Shown piece by piece: positions 44,983 to 58,238 of a stretch of 64,000 nt of DNA. This DNA is from Lycium barbarum. Its lineage: Eukaryota > Streptophyta > Magnoliopsida > Solanales > Solanaceae. A program made the position numbers and the translations under genes. The notes beneath the pieces were generated by a model that saw only the letters and a program-made list of their open reading frames with translations, searched no databases and had not been told where the DNA came from. The stretch covers positions 5,929,205 to 5,993,204 of the forward strand of contig NC_083345.1 in assembly GCF_019175385.1 (NCBI RefSeq). The letters run 5' to 3'. Position 1 is the stretch's first letter. Every line of letters begins with the position of its first letter.

Positions 44983-46082
44983 TATCATAAATAAATCTTA
45001 TGAATATCATAATATTTGACTGATGAAATTTTTTTAAAAAGAAAATAAAAAGATCAATATATCTTTTTGGTCTTCCAATCATAAAGACTTTTGGATTTGT
45101 AGTCATTTCTTCATCAAGACTCAAGAGCCCAATTTAAAGTCATGCACTATTACCCGTCAAAGATATGAAAATTGATTTTCTTGTAAGATAGTTGTATATT
45201 TAAATTTTCATATATTTATTCATAGAGCTTTCTGATTCAATATTTCAATTACAATTCGCTTAAAAAATCCAAAAAGAAAACATAAAGGTGAAAAAAACAT
45301 CTAACCTTAGTAAATGGTCTTTTTCTAAACTTTGCAATGTAAGTACGGGAGATTGCGGTGTTTCTTGGTCTTTGACAATAGACTGATATATTGGATGAGT
45401 GCATTGAGAGTGACTATATGACTAATGTGCAGCATACAATCTAGGCTTAATACCTAGATGAACCCTTAAACTTGACATGTTTTGTAAGATAGGCATATAA
45501 ACTTATAAGGTGACCAGATAGACACTTAAACTTACTCAAAGTGTATTTTTCAAGTTTTTCAGTTGTTTTGAAAACAAAAACTATATTTTTCAAATACTCA
45601 CAATTTTCATGGTCAAACAAGCCCTAAATATATCACAAAATATTTTTTTTTTTAAAATGCAAAAATAAGGCAAACACATATACATGAGACTATAAATGTG
45701 CACTTAAACCAATAAATACTCGCTAATCGCAATTTTGCAGCTTTCAATTAACTCGGTTTTTTTTTACACTTGAATAATTAAAAAACAATAACTTTAACCA
45801 ATAAAAATCCTTAAAAAAAAGAAATTTCAAATTAAGAAATTTCTAAGTTCAGTATTTCAAGTGTAAAAGAAATTTCAAATTAAGAAAACTGTAAAGCCGA
45901 GAAGAAAATCCTTAAAAAAAAAGAAATTTCTTAATTTGAAATTTCTTTTTTTAAGGATTTTTATTGGTTAAAGTTATTGTTTTTTAATTATTCAAGTGTA
46001 AAAAAAAACCGAGTTAATTGAAAGCTGCAAAATTGCGATTAGCGAGTATTTATTGGTTTAAGTGCACATTTATAGTCTCATG

Positions 46083-47785
46083 TGTTGACACCCAATTTTG
46101 TCCCTCCTTTATTTTAATTTACTCAGGGCTTCTAAATTTACTGACAAGCTAAATACTTTATTTTCACTACTATTATTTTTGCTACTTTTATTTTTTCAAC
46201 ATTATGAGCATTACTTTATCATAAATTTTAAACAGTTCATCATCGTTTCATTTTCGGGTCTGGACTCGTTAAATTAATTACAAGACAACACTTTGTAAAA
46301 TATTTATTTTACATATTTATTGTCTTTACATAATATATATTATACCAGTTATTAAATTGGAAGCCCAAAAAAAATAATTAAATAGCGGAGGAAGGAACAA
46401 CAATTTTCAGCCAAATTAATGGGTTAAAATACAAATACAATGTTATTCCCTACCCAAATAAACAACCCACATTTTAATACCCAACCCACATTATATCAGC
46501 CCACATTTAAATTAATCAACCAAGCCCAAATGATTCCCTACCCGGTCCAATAATTTTTCTGCGACCCGACCCAATACCTAAACCTACCCGCCCCCTTTTT
46601 CTTTCCTTTCTTCTCCTTAATCCGCCTCCCTCCTCCTCTTTCTCCTTTCCTCTCCCCTCCTTTCCCTCCTTTTCCCTTTCTCCGCCACACCCCTACCCTT
46701 TCCTCTCTCTTCCCACGTTACCCGCTCCGCTCCACTTCCTTCTGTCCCCCACTATTCTCTTATACGCTCCTCTCTCTCTTTCTCAAACCCGAATCGAAAC
46801 CCTATAAATGGGATGGTCTGGAGACGTTTAAGGGGGAGAAAGAAAGGAGAAAGAAAAAAGCAAAAACAAATCAACAAGAAAACAGATCGAAAAAAAAGGG
46901 GGTATTTTGGGGAAATCGTTTTAAGGGATTTTAAGATTTTTGGAAATTGATTCAGTGTTTTGGACAATAGAATTACTCACATTTTTTAGACAAGTTTTGT
47001 TTTAGCGTTCTTCAGGAAACGATTATTCAGCGTTTCCCACAGCTTACCCTCACATTTCGTACAGTTTTTACCAATCATCATCTATTCTCGAACATTTACT
47101 CGACATAAACTTTCGGGTCTGTTTCAATCTGAGGTTCGAATCGTTCGTCGTGTTCGGGTCGTTTTCTGCGGTACTCGGGTATGTTAGTATAATCTAAGAC
47201 ATTTTGTTGGTAATAAGAATGTTCAAGCATGTCTTATTTGTGTAAGTGTTGATTTTCTGTTTGAGAGTATGGGAGATATACCTAAATATATTAGATGTAT
47301 ATAGTTCCTATATACCTTTGAGCTACAAGAATTTATACATTAGAGTATATATCGGGTATATCATTTATGTGGATTCTGTATTATTAGTTTGTGCGTCATG
47401 ATGGTATTAAGTTGGATCCGGATCTTAATTGTTTGCTTCTTTGGACTGCTCGTTATTAGTTTCTAGATTCTGAATATCGTGTGTATCATTCGAGCTCTGT
47501 CTTGTTTATTAGAAATCTGGAATTAATTAAGCATGGTTGAGTTTTATGAATTTAGATATTTAGTTCTGTTTCAACTTTCAACATATATGCGAAGTATGAC
47601 TTCCTGTTGCCCTGTTCTGTTTTCATCTCCATGTTTGTTAAATATGTCTATTTACATATATGAATATCCTTGTTGAATACGGCTGTTTTGTGTGAATTGG
47701 TGTTGGTTATTGGTTTAGTTCATATTTGGTTTAAGTTTAGTATGCATATGCTGTTTCATATAATCTATGCCCTGTCGAGTTTTCG

Positions 47786-47822
<37 letters not shown>

Positions 47823-50463
47823 AACTTTATCACTTCAAAGCTGCAAGATTGTACTTGACTTAAAAAATGATTCTGCTTTTGTTATGTGGGATTGGATAGG
47901 AGTTGGTTTGTTCACTGTTTAGTGTAGGAACTGATTTAGGAAACAACGTCGCAGCTTTGCTGCCTAAAATATCCTTAATGACAAATTTTGTTTCGACCTA
48001 ATTAAGTGTTTATTATAAGAATTAAAGATTAGGGGAATCATGTGTGTTAATGCTTTGGAGGTGATAAATGATTTGAATACTCTTTCAAGCCGCTGATTTT
48101 CTAAAAAAAAACTGAATTCTTGTCTTACCTGAACCTGTTATATGCTTTGTTGTCTTCCTTGAAATGGCTGTCGAGGTTTTAGTATTTTTCCTTTTCTTAT
48201 TATTTGAAATAAGGAGGAATATGTTTGATCTATCATTCTTGGTCTAGGATGGTGTTTGGGTCTTTAGCCTATTTCAATTCAGTTAACTCATAAAAGAATG
48301 TCCCTTTGCAAGAAATTCAGGTCTGTTGATAAATAGCTTTAAGCAAAACTTGTTGAATATAGATGAGGAGATTATATCCTACTCTTGTTTTGAATTAATT
48401 TGACGAAATTAATGTGCTTAATTCTTTTCTTCAATGGAATTCCACAGTGGTACTTAACCAATGCATATTCGATCTGTTTGGTTCCGCACTGATAAGAAAA
48501 CAAATTAGCTACTGGTCGTTCCATGTGTGCAAAAATGAAAACAGTTTCATCTAATTGAATGTACTACTTTGGATGATAATTTTTAGTATGAGTACTATCA
48601 TGTTGGAGTCTTGTTTCCTTTCCTTATGTGAAATGTGTTAATGATTAAGCGTAAAATATTATGGACAGAACATTCGTAATCTTCTACATAGGTTAGAAAT
48701 TATGATCATGGTTTTTATGTTAGAATGTGTGTTGAAAGAAACATTCTTGAACTGTTAATACGCTAACTGAGAAAGGTCCCCTGTTTTAATTAAATCGTTA
48801 ATTCATTTTGAGGTGATAAGACCACTTTCGCTGCTGCTGCATATTTTTAGCAAATCGCTCTAAGATTTAGCTCTAATTCGTTGAGAAATCATCACATCAC
48901 CGTGTCGTTGTTCATTAGAGTCATTCAGATCTGTTTCGGTTAAGATTTGCAGAATTAAGATTAGTAGTTTTTTTTTCCAGCTTTAGTTTACATGGCAATA
49001 TGTTTAATTTCGAGAATGAATGTTATCCAGAGGCTAATTCACAAGTATGCACTGATATGTGTTCGACTGTTTGTATACAGAGGAATCATGAACTCATATT
49101 TGTCCATTTTAATTTACAGTCCATACTAAATAGATGCATTCCTTTGTTTTCTAATCTTAAAATCCATTATCTGCCATTGTGGTGGTGGGTTTATGGGTAG
49201 AATGCTGCGTTCTTCACTTGATCATAAGCATAAGTCTTTAATTTTCTTCTTTATCCTCTATAATTATTTTAGTCGGGTTTTCTTTCTAATCCTTTATATT
49301 TTTCTTTTCTTTGTTTCGCATGTACAACCGGAGCCGAAGAGTTTCGCTTCGAAACTCAACGACACCGCTTATGGAGTTTTCCTATCTGCGCCCAATCTTG
49401 CTTGAGTTGAAAATCACGGAAAATCTCAATCTCTTATGAAAGTCAAAAAATGGCTTTTTCACCTTTTTATATACCATCTTTGTCATCTCATTTTCATTCT
49501 TCGATATTTTGTTTATGTGTTTGGTGTGACTAACATTTTGTATTATTTTATTTTCCTGACTTAAATGAACGTTAGCAAATTAGTGAAGTTTAATAATGGG
49601 TAGTTAATTCCACAAATTCATACTCACTTCTAGTTATATTCTAAACTATTTATGGTATCTATAATATTTATTCGAGTAATTGATTTTCAAATAGCATGAC
49701 TATATATTTCAAGTCAAAGGAATCATACTTTATTTTACTATCTTAAAATTCTCAAAACGTCACTAATGTGTAAGTATTAATCCGGGTATTCTTTATAAAC
49801 ATTATTTTTAAGACGTATTCTTAGCCGAATTGGTTAAATAAGTTAATAAAAATAAAAATAAAAAACTCACCTCCTTCGCATCCTATTTATAAAATAAGTT
49901 TAGATTTCTCTACATCGCAATATTCATACAATATAATTTTTATCTAAAGTTTACATTTGTTGAATCTCCTCTACAAGTATTATTTTAAACAATACTATTA
50001 TACTTTCGTTTACAGCCTTAACAACATTTATAAGTCGTATTTTAAAATAGCATTAGAAGTATTCTTTTATACAGATTATTACCTTCTACAAATCCTATTT
50101 TTCAAACAACATTTCTATATATCTATATAGTAACTTTAGCTATATTTACAAAAGCTATTTTCTTTCCTACAGTACTATATTTACACTTAGCCTAATTAAT
50201 TATAAGTCCGGTCGGTTAACCATTGTTAATGGGTCTTAAAGGATGCCTAATACCTTCCCTTTAGACTAATTGAACCTTTACCTAGAATCTTTTGGTTTCG
50301 TAGACTTTACAATAATATCAACTTTAGATAACTACTTTAATAAAATTTAGGTGTCCTAATTCACCGTAAATAATTAGGTGGCGACTCCTTAACATTAAAC
50401 AAAAAACAAGAATCTCCAATATGTTGTACTCTAATTTAACTCCGGTTAAAATGGGGTGTGACA
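46083..50463 (+). repeat. 5' LTR
   Basis: 4381 bp, starting TGTTGACACCCAATTTTG and ending CCGGTTAAAATGGGGTGTGACA less its first bases. It differs from the 3' LTR by about seven substitutions seen by eye plus length changes in homopolymers (a T-run at 47791-47818 is longer than its counterpart). The pyrimidine-rich region 46580-46780 precedes the promoter. The two short frames at 49000-49405 recur in the 3' LTR and have no known domain. Confidence 0.95.
46803..46809 (+). promoter_or_regulatory. TATA box in the 5' LTR
   Basis: CCCTATAAATGGGA downstream of a long CT-rich stretch, about 720 bp into the LTR; the likely core promoter of the retrotransposon. The 3' LTR copy is at 58960-58966. Confidence 0.6.
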
Positions 50464-50466
50464 GCT

Positions 50467-50484
50467 TGGCGACTCCGCTGGGGA
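50467..50484 (+). other. Primer binding site, tRNA-Arg type
   Basis: TGGCGACTCCGCTGGGGA is complementary to an 18-nt tRNA 3' end finishing GGAGTCGCCA, which I recognise as plant tRNA-Arg. This primer is typical of Ogre elements. Confidence 0.75.
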
Positions 50485-51658
50485 ACTTTACCTAGGTTCT
50501 AACCATAACGGACTTAGTTTTAAATAGGCTTTGTGTGCTTATTTGAAATCACTTTATTTATTTGTTAACTATTTTTTACATGTTATTAATTGTTTGTTTA
50601 ATATAAACTGTTTGTTTGATATAAACTGTTTATGTGTTACTGCTTTGATAAACTGTCATTCCGTTCATATTTCCTCCACTTCTGGAAAACTCACACATAT
50701 TCACACACTTAAAACGGTTTCGCGGTTCGCGCCCGTTCACTACTAAATTACCTCTTTAGTTGGATTGATCTTGTGGATTTAGTCGATCAGCGGTGCAGTC
50801 GACAGCCACGGACTTTCCACTCCCAAGTTGTCCACTTGGGGGAACCTTGTGTCATAAGAAGCCAACTCTTAGTCAGCCTAAGATAGAGCTAAACCAACAC
50901 ACTTTATTAAGAGCATACATTTCATGACCTAGGAGGTTTAATACCCTTGGTGTATTAAATCCATTAGATGACTTTACCTAAACGTCCAAGCGGGTTCACG
51001 ACCCTGAGTGACACCAATCATACTTTATGTGCATGTTTGAAGGATAATTGTTCCTAAATATTGACTATTTGCTCTAATTAATTAAACTTTAGGAGGTAGG
51101 GAATGACTAACATTTCTATGACAGGTATACATTTGCATCGGAGTACAACAAATGACGAAAATCAAGGGCATCACAAATGGAGCTAGAAGTTAGGCATAGA
51201 AATTGTATTTACTTTGTTTAGATTAGGAAACACTTTATGTTGTATTCATTTGACATGTAATAAATATTACATTATTTTGTATTTTTTTTTTTTGAGAAAC
51301 GGAATCTGTTTAATTAATCAAAGCAACGGAATGACATATTATTGCACACTTTACCCTTCAAACAACGTTAGGCCCACCTCTGGCACAAAGAGGTCACATG
51401 CATATTAGGACGCGTTATTTGTTTTAATATAATCGTTTACATTTGTTTGACAACTTGCTTGACTCTACTTGATGGATTATGTGCTACATGCCTTTACGTG
51501 ACCATGACTTTGCCTAAATATGTTCATGAAATTAACATCGTTTATGTTGTATGTCTATTTTATCTTATTCCCAAACAGAGAGTTGATTCGTGTTGACACT
51601 CGATGGCCGACCATCCTTACGTCACGAGATCAAAGACGTCATCGTTACCGGAACGTAG
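50485..51658 (+). other. Retrotransposon leader
   Basis: 1.2 kb between primer site and gag, without a supported protein. Ogre elements often carry an extra ORF here; I see none. A T-run at 51281-51293 followed by LINE-like sequence may be a small insertion. Confidence 0.5.
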
Positions 51659-53780
51659 TTGGGTTGTCAAGGAAATGAAATTACTATGTCTGATCCAGCC
51701 GCATCTATTCCAACTGGTGTAGAAAACATCGTGATCTCTAGCGATCCGCCCGAGACTTCCGAACACGGAACTACTATTCAACGGGATGAACATATCGCCC
51801 GCCTGACTCAAGAAATTGAGAATCTACGAGGAGAACTAAATCGGGTTAGGGACTTGACCAATTTATCCATCACACTCCAAAATTCACCTGCTGAACCTAG
51901 CAATACTGCACCAGAACCGCCTCGTTTCCCATCACTCGAATCCCCAGTTCCTGAGCATTTTCCTTCCCAAAACAATGCACCTACCAACAACAACTTACCT
52001 CCGATCACCCCCGCAAATCCACCAAATCCATCATCCGCCTATATTTCCCCACAAAGTCAACCACCCACTTACACTAACTATACTCCCCCACAAAGTCAAC
52101 CACCCACTTACACTAGCTATACTCCCCCACAAAATCAACCACCCACCTACACTACCTATGCTACTCATAATCCACCACCCGTCAACCCACCAAGTCAATC
52201 GCCAGTTCACACTCCCTATGTTCCTTTACCCATCAAGACTAATCCACTACCCACAACCGTTCCTCTAAACCCACCAAATCAACCACCTATAAACACCAAT
52301 TATAACACACCACCTCCGGTCCAAAACACTCCCATCGCCCAAACTTATCCAACCCAGCATATACACGGGGCACACTATGTCACCCCTAATGCACAATATG
52401 TTCCTCCAGTATATGCCGCAGAAACACAAGCCTTTACCAACCCAGTAACGGTCAGGTTCCAACCCGAGGTGGATCAATACGAAGAATGGAAAAGGATTCG
52501 AAGGAAGGGGCAGATAAGATATTGCTAAGAGAGATCCACAGTCTCAAAGAAGCAATGAGAAACCTTCAAGCTGCTAGGGGAACCAAGAGTGTAGAATACG
52601 AAGATCTCTGTGTTCAACCTGACGTCGATTTACCCATAGGCTACAAACCGCCGAAATTTGATATATTCAATGGAACAGGCGACCCTCATACACACTTAAG
52701 GGCTTATTGTGATAAACTGGTTGGAGTGGGCAGAGACCAGAACATAAGAATGAAACTCTTCATAAGAAGCTTATCTGGCGAAGCACTTACTTGGTATACA
52801 CAACAGGACGTCCGTAAATGGCGTGGTTGGAGTGACATGGCGCAAGACTTTATGGACAGGTTCGGTTTTAACACCGATATCATGCCAGATAGAGTTTACA
52901 TGACTAAGTTACCAGGAAATCAGCTGAGACATTCCGCGAGTATGCGTTACGTTGGAGGTCAGAAGCGGCCAGGGTTCAACCTCCGATGAATGATAGAGAA
53001 ATGACTGCTACCTTCATTGAATGCCAGACTGGCATATTTTACGAGAAAATGATAGGTATGATGGGACAAAAATTCACAGAAGTGGTTCGAATGGGAGAAG
53101 CCTTAGAAGAAGGAATTAAATCGGGGAAAATTCAGGATCTTATTGCTTTACAAGCAATAAACAAACCTATACAATCTGGTTCTATCAACGGGGTTAAAAA
53201 GAAGAAGGAAGATGTCGCTGCAGTCATGAACGCCCAAGGACATGAGCCGAGCCAAGCCGTCACATACTTTAACCATCCGCAACAACCTTTCTACCCTTAC
53301 CACTACCCTGAACCCTACCAAGCTCCATTATCTCCTTACCCTGTCTACAACGCCCAAGCTAACTACTACCAACCCCGAGCACCTCCACATCAAAACCCAC
53401 GTCCGTATCAACCCGTCCAAGCTCCAACTTACCAAAATCGACCACATGCTGCACCTAGAGCTCGTCCAAACCTTGATACCAGAAACACCCGTAACTACAC
53501 TCGGATCGCTGAACCCTTGGCTCAATTGTTTGAAAGAATGAAAGCAGCGGGCGTGATACAACCGGTTGAAGGGAAAATTCCCGATCCTATCCCAAAATGG
53601 TTTGATGGTTCCAAACGCTGTGCCTACCATTCTGGAGTTGCTGGGCACGCCATTGAAGATTGCTATGGGTTTAAAAACAAAATCGAAGCCCTGATTAAGG
53701 AAGGAGTAATCCAGCTCGCTGAAGCTAAGTCCAATGTGGTCAACAATCCTTTGCCTGCTCACGAAGATGCCAAGATTTGA
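51659..53780 (+). pseudogene. gag: gag of the Ogre/Tat-like element, two frameshifts
   Basis: Would form the capsid/nucleocapsid of virus-like particles. Part 1 (51659-52528) is a Pro/Asn/Thr-rich leader with three near-copies of a QSQPPTYT-type repeat and a short coiled-coil-like segment (HIARLTQEIENLRGELNRVR). Part 2 (52486-52989) holds the conserved capsid region (PKFDIFNGTGDPHTHLRAYC, GEALTWYTQQ). Part 3 (52986-53780) carries the remaining capsid helices, a Pro/Tyr/Gln-rich linker and a finger-like CAYHSGVAGHAIEDC. The frame changes near 52490-52525 and near 52925, so no single protein can be made without recoding. Both sites look like single-base indels. The gag stop is followed by non-coding sequence rather than protease. 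Confidence 0.85.
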
Positions 53781-54339
53781 AGGAGTCCAGTGCGGAAAGG
53801 GACATGTCATCAACTTTTGTCGTTCCCGTGAACAATCCAAAGACAATCACACATGAAGATTACTGCTACAACCACTCACAACATCGAGACACCTATCATA
53901 CGAAGTGCCGAACCAAGGGAGACTCTGAAGAATTGGACTTGTACTCCGTCCCCGATTCGCCGGGAGCCTTGGTAGCATGAACATGTAGTGAACTTGTTTT
54001 CTTTTATTTGATGCTTGAACCGTACCCAAAATTTTGTTTGTTTTGCTTCATCGTGTGGAAGCTTGAATTGCAAAAAACTATGAATGCATTTCTGATTTTC
54101 CTTAATCATCTATTTTTTTTACTTTATTTATCAAAACTGTCAACTCTACGATTGCGACATGAAATGTACGAATAAGACAACATACGTCCCGAGAGAGTAA
54201 CAAAGAAACTAGGGGACAAGACGAGATTCCACTCAAAAGAATTGAAATAGCCGATAGGTGACAACATAAGCCTGAAAGCTAGCAATCCAAGAAGAAATCA
54301 AAGGACGACATTAGGTAAGACAACCTAGTTTGCAACCTT
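53781..54339 (+). other. Post-gag non-coding sequence (pol absent)
   Basis: A short frame at 53777-53980 continues the style of Tat polyproteins but carries no protease motif. Nothing resembling reverse transcriptase (YVDD box), RNase H or integrase (HHCC, DDE) occurs between here and the 3' LTR in any frame I could read. Confidence 0.6.
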
Positions 54340-54830
54340 TCCTTTAATAACCAGGTACGAACTACGTTGACCTGATTCCCATGGGGGATACGTAGGCAAC
54401 CCACATAGGGATCGGTTGCTTTATAACAAAAAATAATAAAAAAATATATCTTATGCGTACGAACTACGTTCCGACCTGATTCCTGTGGTGGGATACGTAG
54501 GCAGCCCACATAGGGTTCGGTTGCGCTATAACAGAAAATCCAAAATCCTTACACAAAGAAAACCACACGGGGCTTGATTCCCTCGGCGGGATTCGTAGAC
54601 TATTAACATACAGATCCGTCACACCTAGATAAAATCCAACAAACCTTTTACCATTTATATAACAAAACTACGCTGACCTGATTCCCTTGGTGGGATACGT
54701 AGGCAATCCACATCGGGTTCGGTCCCTTTATTAGAAAATTTCAGACCATTTTATGTATTCCGAACTACGTTCTAACCTGATTCCCTGGAGGGATACGTAG
54801 GCAACCTATATAAGGTTCGGTCACACCACA
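54340..54830 (+). repeat. Five-copy repeat, about 100-bp spacing
   Basis: Copies start near 54357, 54459, 54560, 54668 and 54762. Each contains GACCTGATTCCC, a variable purine patch, GGGATACGTAGGCAACC and a GGTTCGGT-type end. A decayed sixth copy is near 58018. Such blocks are common in the 3' part of Tat/Ogre elements. Confidence 0.8.
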
Positions 54831-55663
54831 AAATAAATTTAGCATACCCTTCTGAATCCAAAACTGGGGCATATTTTGAAAAGATATAGACAAAAGAACG
54901 GTTGGACATCGACAAGATTAAGGCTACCAGACAGGAAGTATTATAGATCAATTACTTTAGAAGTGTCACAATCTGAAGTTGGCAGAAATATTTTACAACT
55001 TACATACATATATTTACACATATATATTTCCTTATATACATATACTTACATATATATCTTTCCTTATATATACACTTACATATACACTTTTTAAATGAAA
55101 CACTTTCTTTCAATCATTTTCACTACTGTTCATCTACCGAGGTTTGAACGGAGATCACAAGATCCAAACAAACAAGACAAATGGAGTGCCAACAACGTCA
55201 AACTTCGAGTCAACACGAATCAACTTCCCCCTCCCAAACTAAGAATTTTTCTTTGAGTGCAGGAACTTAAAATCGCGAGATCAACAGTCAAGTCTATCAA
55301 TCAGGGCCCTTGTGGCCTCGCCTCAAAAACCATACGACTTTACTTCCAACCTTATATTTTGATTTATTTTTTGTCAAAATAATTTTATAACTTTATACAC
55401 CTGTTTTTGTAGGTTGACGAGATTGAAGGCGAATTAAATCAGGATTACGTGTTCTAAATTTGGCCTGTCACGATACCATCAACATCATGAGCCAGACGGC
55501 TATTCCACCACTTTACTCCATACTTTATCAAATATTTTATCATATACTTTACCAGCTTTAAACATTTTACTCTGAACTTTGCAGGAATCATTGTTAAGTT
55601 TCCAAAGACAGCTGAAGGCATCTCCCAAGACCGCTGGAGCCATCCCCGAGGATAACTATACAT

Positions 55664-56400
55664 TTTAGGCTCGTCCGCCTTTAATAGGACATCATTTCTT
55701 CAAAAGCATCGCACTGCATATGCACTACTACTTTCAAATGCCCGACAAAGGGACAACATCATTGTTCGCAAACGCACAACATTTAGGCTCGTCCGCCTTT
55801 AATAGGACACTCTAGGATTGTCCGCCTTTAATAGGACACTTTAGGCTCGTCCGCCTTTAATAGGATATCATTTCTTTAAATGCCTCACACGGCATATGCA
55901 TCATGTCCTCGAAAACAACCGGAGACATACTTGGGTTCGTCCACCCTAAAATAGGACATTTTAGGCTCGTCCGCCTTTAATTGGATATCATTTCTTTAAA
56001 TGCCTCACACGGCATATGTATCATGTCCTCGAAAACAACCGGAGACATGCTTGGGTTCGTCCACCCTAAAATAAGACACTTTAGGCTCGTCCGCCTTTAA
56101 TAGGATATCATTTCTTTAAATGCCTCACACGGCATATGCATCATGTCCTCGAAAACAACCGGAGACATACTAGGGTTCGTCCACCCTAAAATAGGACATA
56201 TCGGGTTCTTCCACCCTAAAATAGAATATTGGGTTCTTCCACCCTAAAATAGGATGCTTGGGTTCGTCCACCCTAAAATAGGACATATTGGGTTCGTCCA
56301 CCCTAAAATAGGATATATTGGGTTCTTCCACCCTAAAATAGGATACCTGGGTTCGTCCACCCTAAAATAGGACATATTGGGTCATTCCACCCTAAAATAA
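55664..56400 (+). repeat. Mixed tandem repeat (GCTCGTCCGCC and GGGTTCGTCCACCC units)
   Basis: Two related short units alternate: TTAGGCTCGTCCGCCTTTAA plus 'taggaca', and TGGGTTCGTCCACCCTAAAA plus 'taggaca'. With a CTCACACGGCATATGCATCA spacer and 'aacaaccggagacat' they build a higher-order unit of about 120 bp, repeated from about 55842, 55963 and 56083. Two more copies of the higher-order unit lie at 56565-56760 inside the next array. The end (56190-56400) is a run of the second unit alone. Confidence 0.85.
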
Positions 56401-56439
56401 GAATTCACATTTTTATCTTGAATTTTACAGGATTGGCGT

Positions 56440-57215
56440 CAAGTCCCCGAAGACAACCGGAGACATAGCATCAAGTCCCCGAAGACAACCGGAGACATAT
56501 CATCAAGTCCCCGAAAACAACCGGAGACATGTTTGGGTTCGTCCACCCTAAAATAGGACATTTTAGGCTCGTCCGCCTTTAATAGGATATCATTTCTTTA
56601 AATGCCTCACACGGCATATGCATCATGTCCTCGAAAACAACCGGAGACATGCTTGGGTTCGTCCACCCTAAAATAGGACATTTTAGGCTCGTCCGCCTTT
56701 AATAGGATATCATTTCTTTAAATGCCTCACACGGCATATGTATCATTAAGCCTCCGAAGACAACCGGAGACGTAGCGTCAAGTCCCCGAAGACAACCGGA
56801 GACATAGCATCAAGTCCCCGAAGACAACCGGAGACATATCATCAAGTCCCCGAAAACAACCGGAGACATAGCATCAAGTCCCCAAAAACAACCGGAGACA
56901 TAGCATCAAGTCCCCGAAGACAACCGGAGACATAGCATCAAGTCCCCGAAGACAACCGGAGACATATCATCAAGTCCCCGAAAACAACCGGAGACGTAGC
57001 ATCAAGTCCCCGAAGACAACCGGAGACATAGCATCAAGTCCCCGAAAACAACCGGAGACATAGCATCAAGTCCCTGAAAACAACCGGAGACATATCATTA
57101 AGCCTCCGAAGACAACCGGAGACATAGCATCAAGTCCCCGAAGACAACCGGAGACATATCATCAAGTCCCCGAAGACAACCGGAGACATATCATCAAGTC
57201 CCCGAAGACAACCGA
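56440..57215 (+). repeat. 32-bp satellite-like array
   Basis: Monomer AGCATCAAGTCCCCGAAGAC plus AACCGGAGACAT, about 18 copies: three before and about fifteen after an intervening block (56531-56750) of the neighbouring repeat family. Copies differ by only a few bases (aaa/aga, gcat/tcat), implying recent expansion. There are no unique spacers, so it is not a CRISPR-like array. Confidence 0.9.
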
Positions 57216-58226
57216 AGACATCGCATGGCTACACGGCCTCACCTGCATAAAGCCAAACGGCTATACACTTATTTTACTCCTTACTTCATTCCTTTATTTC
57301 ATCATCTACTTTACCACTTTAATGAATTTACCTTAAAATTCGCAGATATCAGTTATCATCGAGTCCCGGAAGACAGCCAGAGACCTTATCACTATCATCT
57401 TCAAATGCAACTAGAGATATTATCACATCCTCAGCATACGCATCACGCATTCATTCAAGTCCCTGAAGACAACCAGAGAGAACATTGGCCACACGACTTC
57501 ATTTTTCATTCCCCCAATCATATTTACTATCATTTACACTCTTTATAGTTTTACATTTTTTAACTTTATTACTAATTTTGACATGAATTTCAGTTTTGGC
57601 AGAAAATACAACCTGCAGGGACACAGCACAACGTGGAACTTTATCTTATGCAGTGAACTGGGGCAAATTTGCTAAATAGGAATACCAAACTCACAAGCAA
57701 AGGTCACGAATCTACTCTCGAACACAATTCCGCCTATGTCCACAAACACGTGATACGTAGGTTAAAATTCTCTTTCACATCCTCCGCTAAAACTCTACTA
57801 AATCTACTCTTTTCACAATCTCATATTCCTTTCTACATCCCCAGTGTCTCCATAACTCAACACTGGGGCATTTTTTTGAAGAATTTACATCGTGTCTAGT
57901 AGAGTCCTACTTATGGGTGTGTTGCGCACCACATTTATAATTAGGAGGCTATAAGCATATGTTCCATTCTCATCACCTGTCTACAACCCCCGAAAGATTA
58001 TGAATCCACAAAAACTTTCGAACTACACATGCCCTGATTCTCGTGCAGCCCGAGATATGTAGGAGATTCGGCCATAATTTTCTATAATTCCTTCTACCAT
58101 CATAATATTTTCCACCAATTCTCTAAAAATCGTATTTCCCTACAAATTCGTATTTTTGTTGGTCGAAACAAAATTGGCTACTACGTCAACTTCTTCGCTC
58201 GAAAACTCTTACATCGTCTCCGATCG
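57216..58226 (+). other. 3' non-coding region of the retrotransposon
   Basis: The sequence continues with decayed versions of the same monomers ('cccggaagacagccagagac'). It includes two GGGGCA-type purine tracts ('aactggggcaaatttg' near 57659, 'cactggggcatttttt' near 57863) that may be earlier or auxiliary polypurine tracts. The frames here are chance frames. Confidence 0.5.
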
Positions 58227-58238
58227 AAGAGGGGCATC
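58227..58238 (+). other. Polypurine tract
   Basis: AAGAGGGGCATC immediately before the TG of the right LTR; the plus-strand primer site. Confidence 0.75.

Noticed and set aside
49000..49405. Two short plus-strand frames repeated exactly at 61154-61559
   Set aside because: They are conserved only because the two LTRs are near-identical copies; no known domain or start context.
49815..49850. tRNA-like word 'cttagccgaattggttaaat'
   Set aside because: Resembles an A box, but there is no B box or acceptor pairing, and it is inside the LTR.
53328..53846. Minus-strand 172-aa frame
   Set aside because: Antisense of gag part 3; codon bias of the Pro/Tyr/Gln-rich linker opens the opposite frame.
55005..55090. 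Frame rich in Tyr/Ile/Thr ('yiylhiyisly')
   Set aside because: Simple TATACATA repeat inside the retrotransposon.
56440..57215. CRISPR-like array
   Set aside because: Monomers are contiguous with no unique spacers, and the context is a plant retrotransposon.
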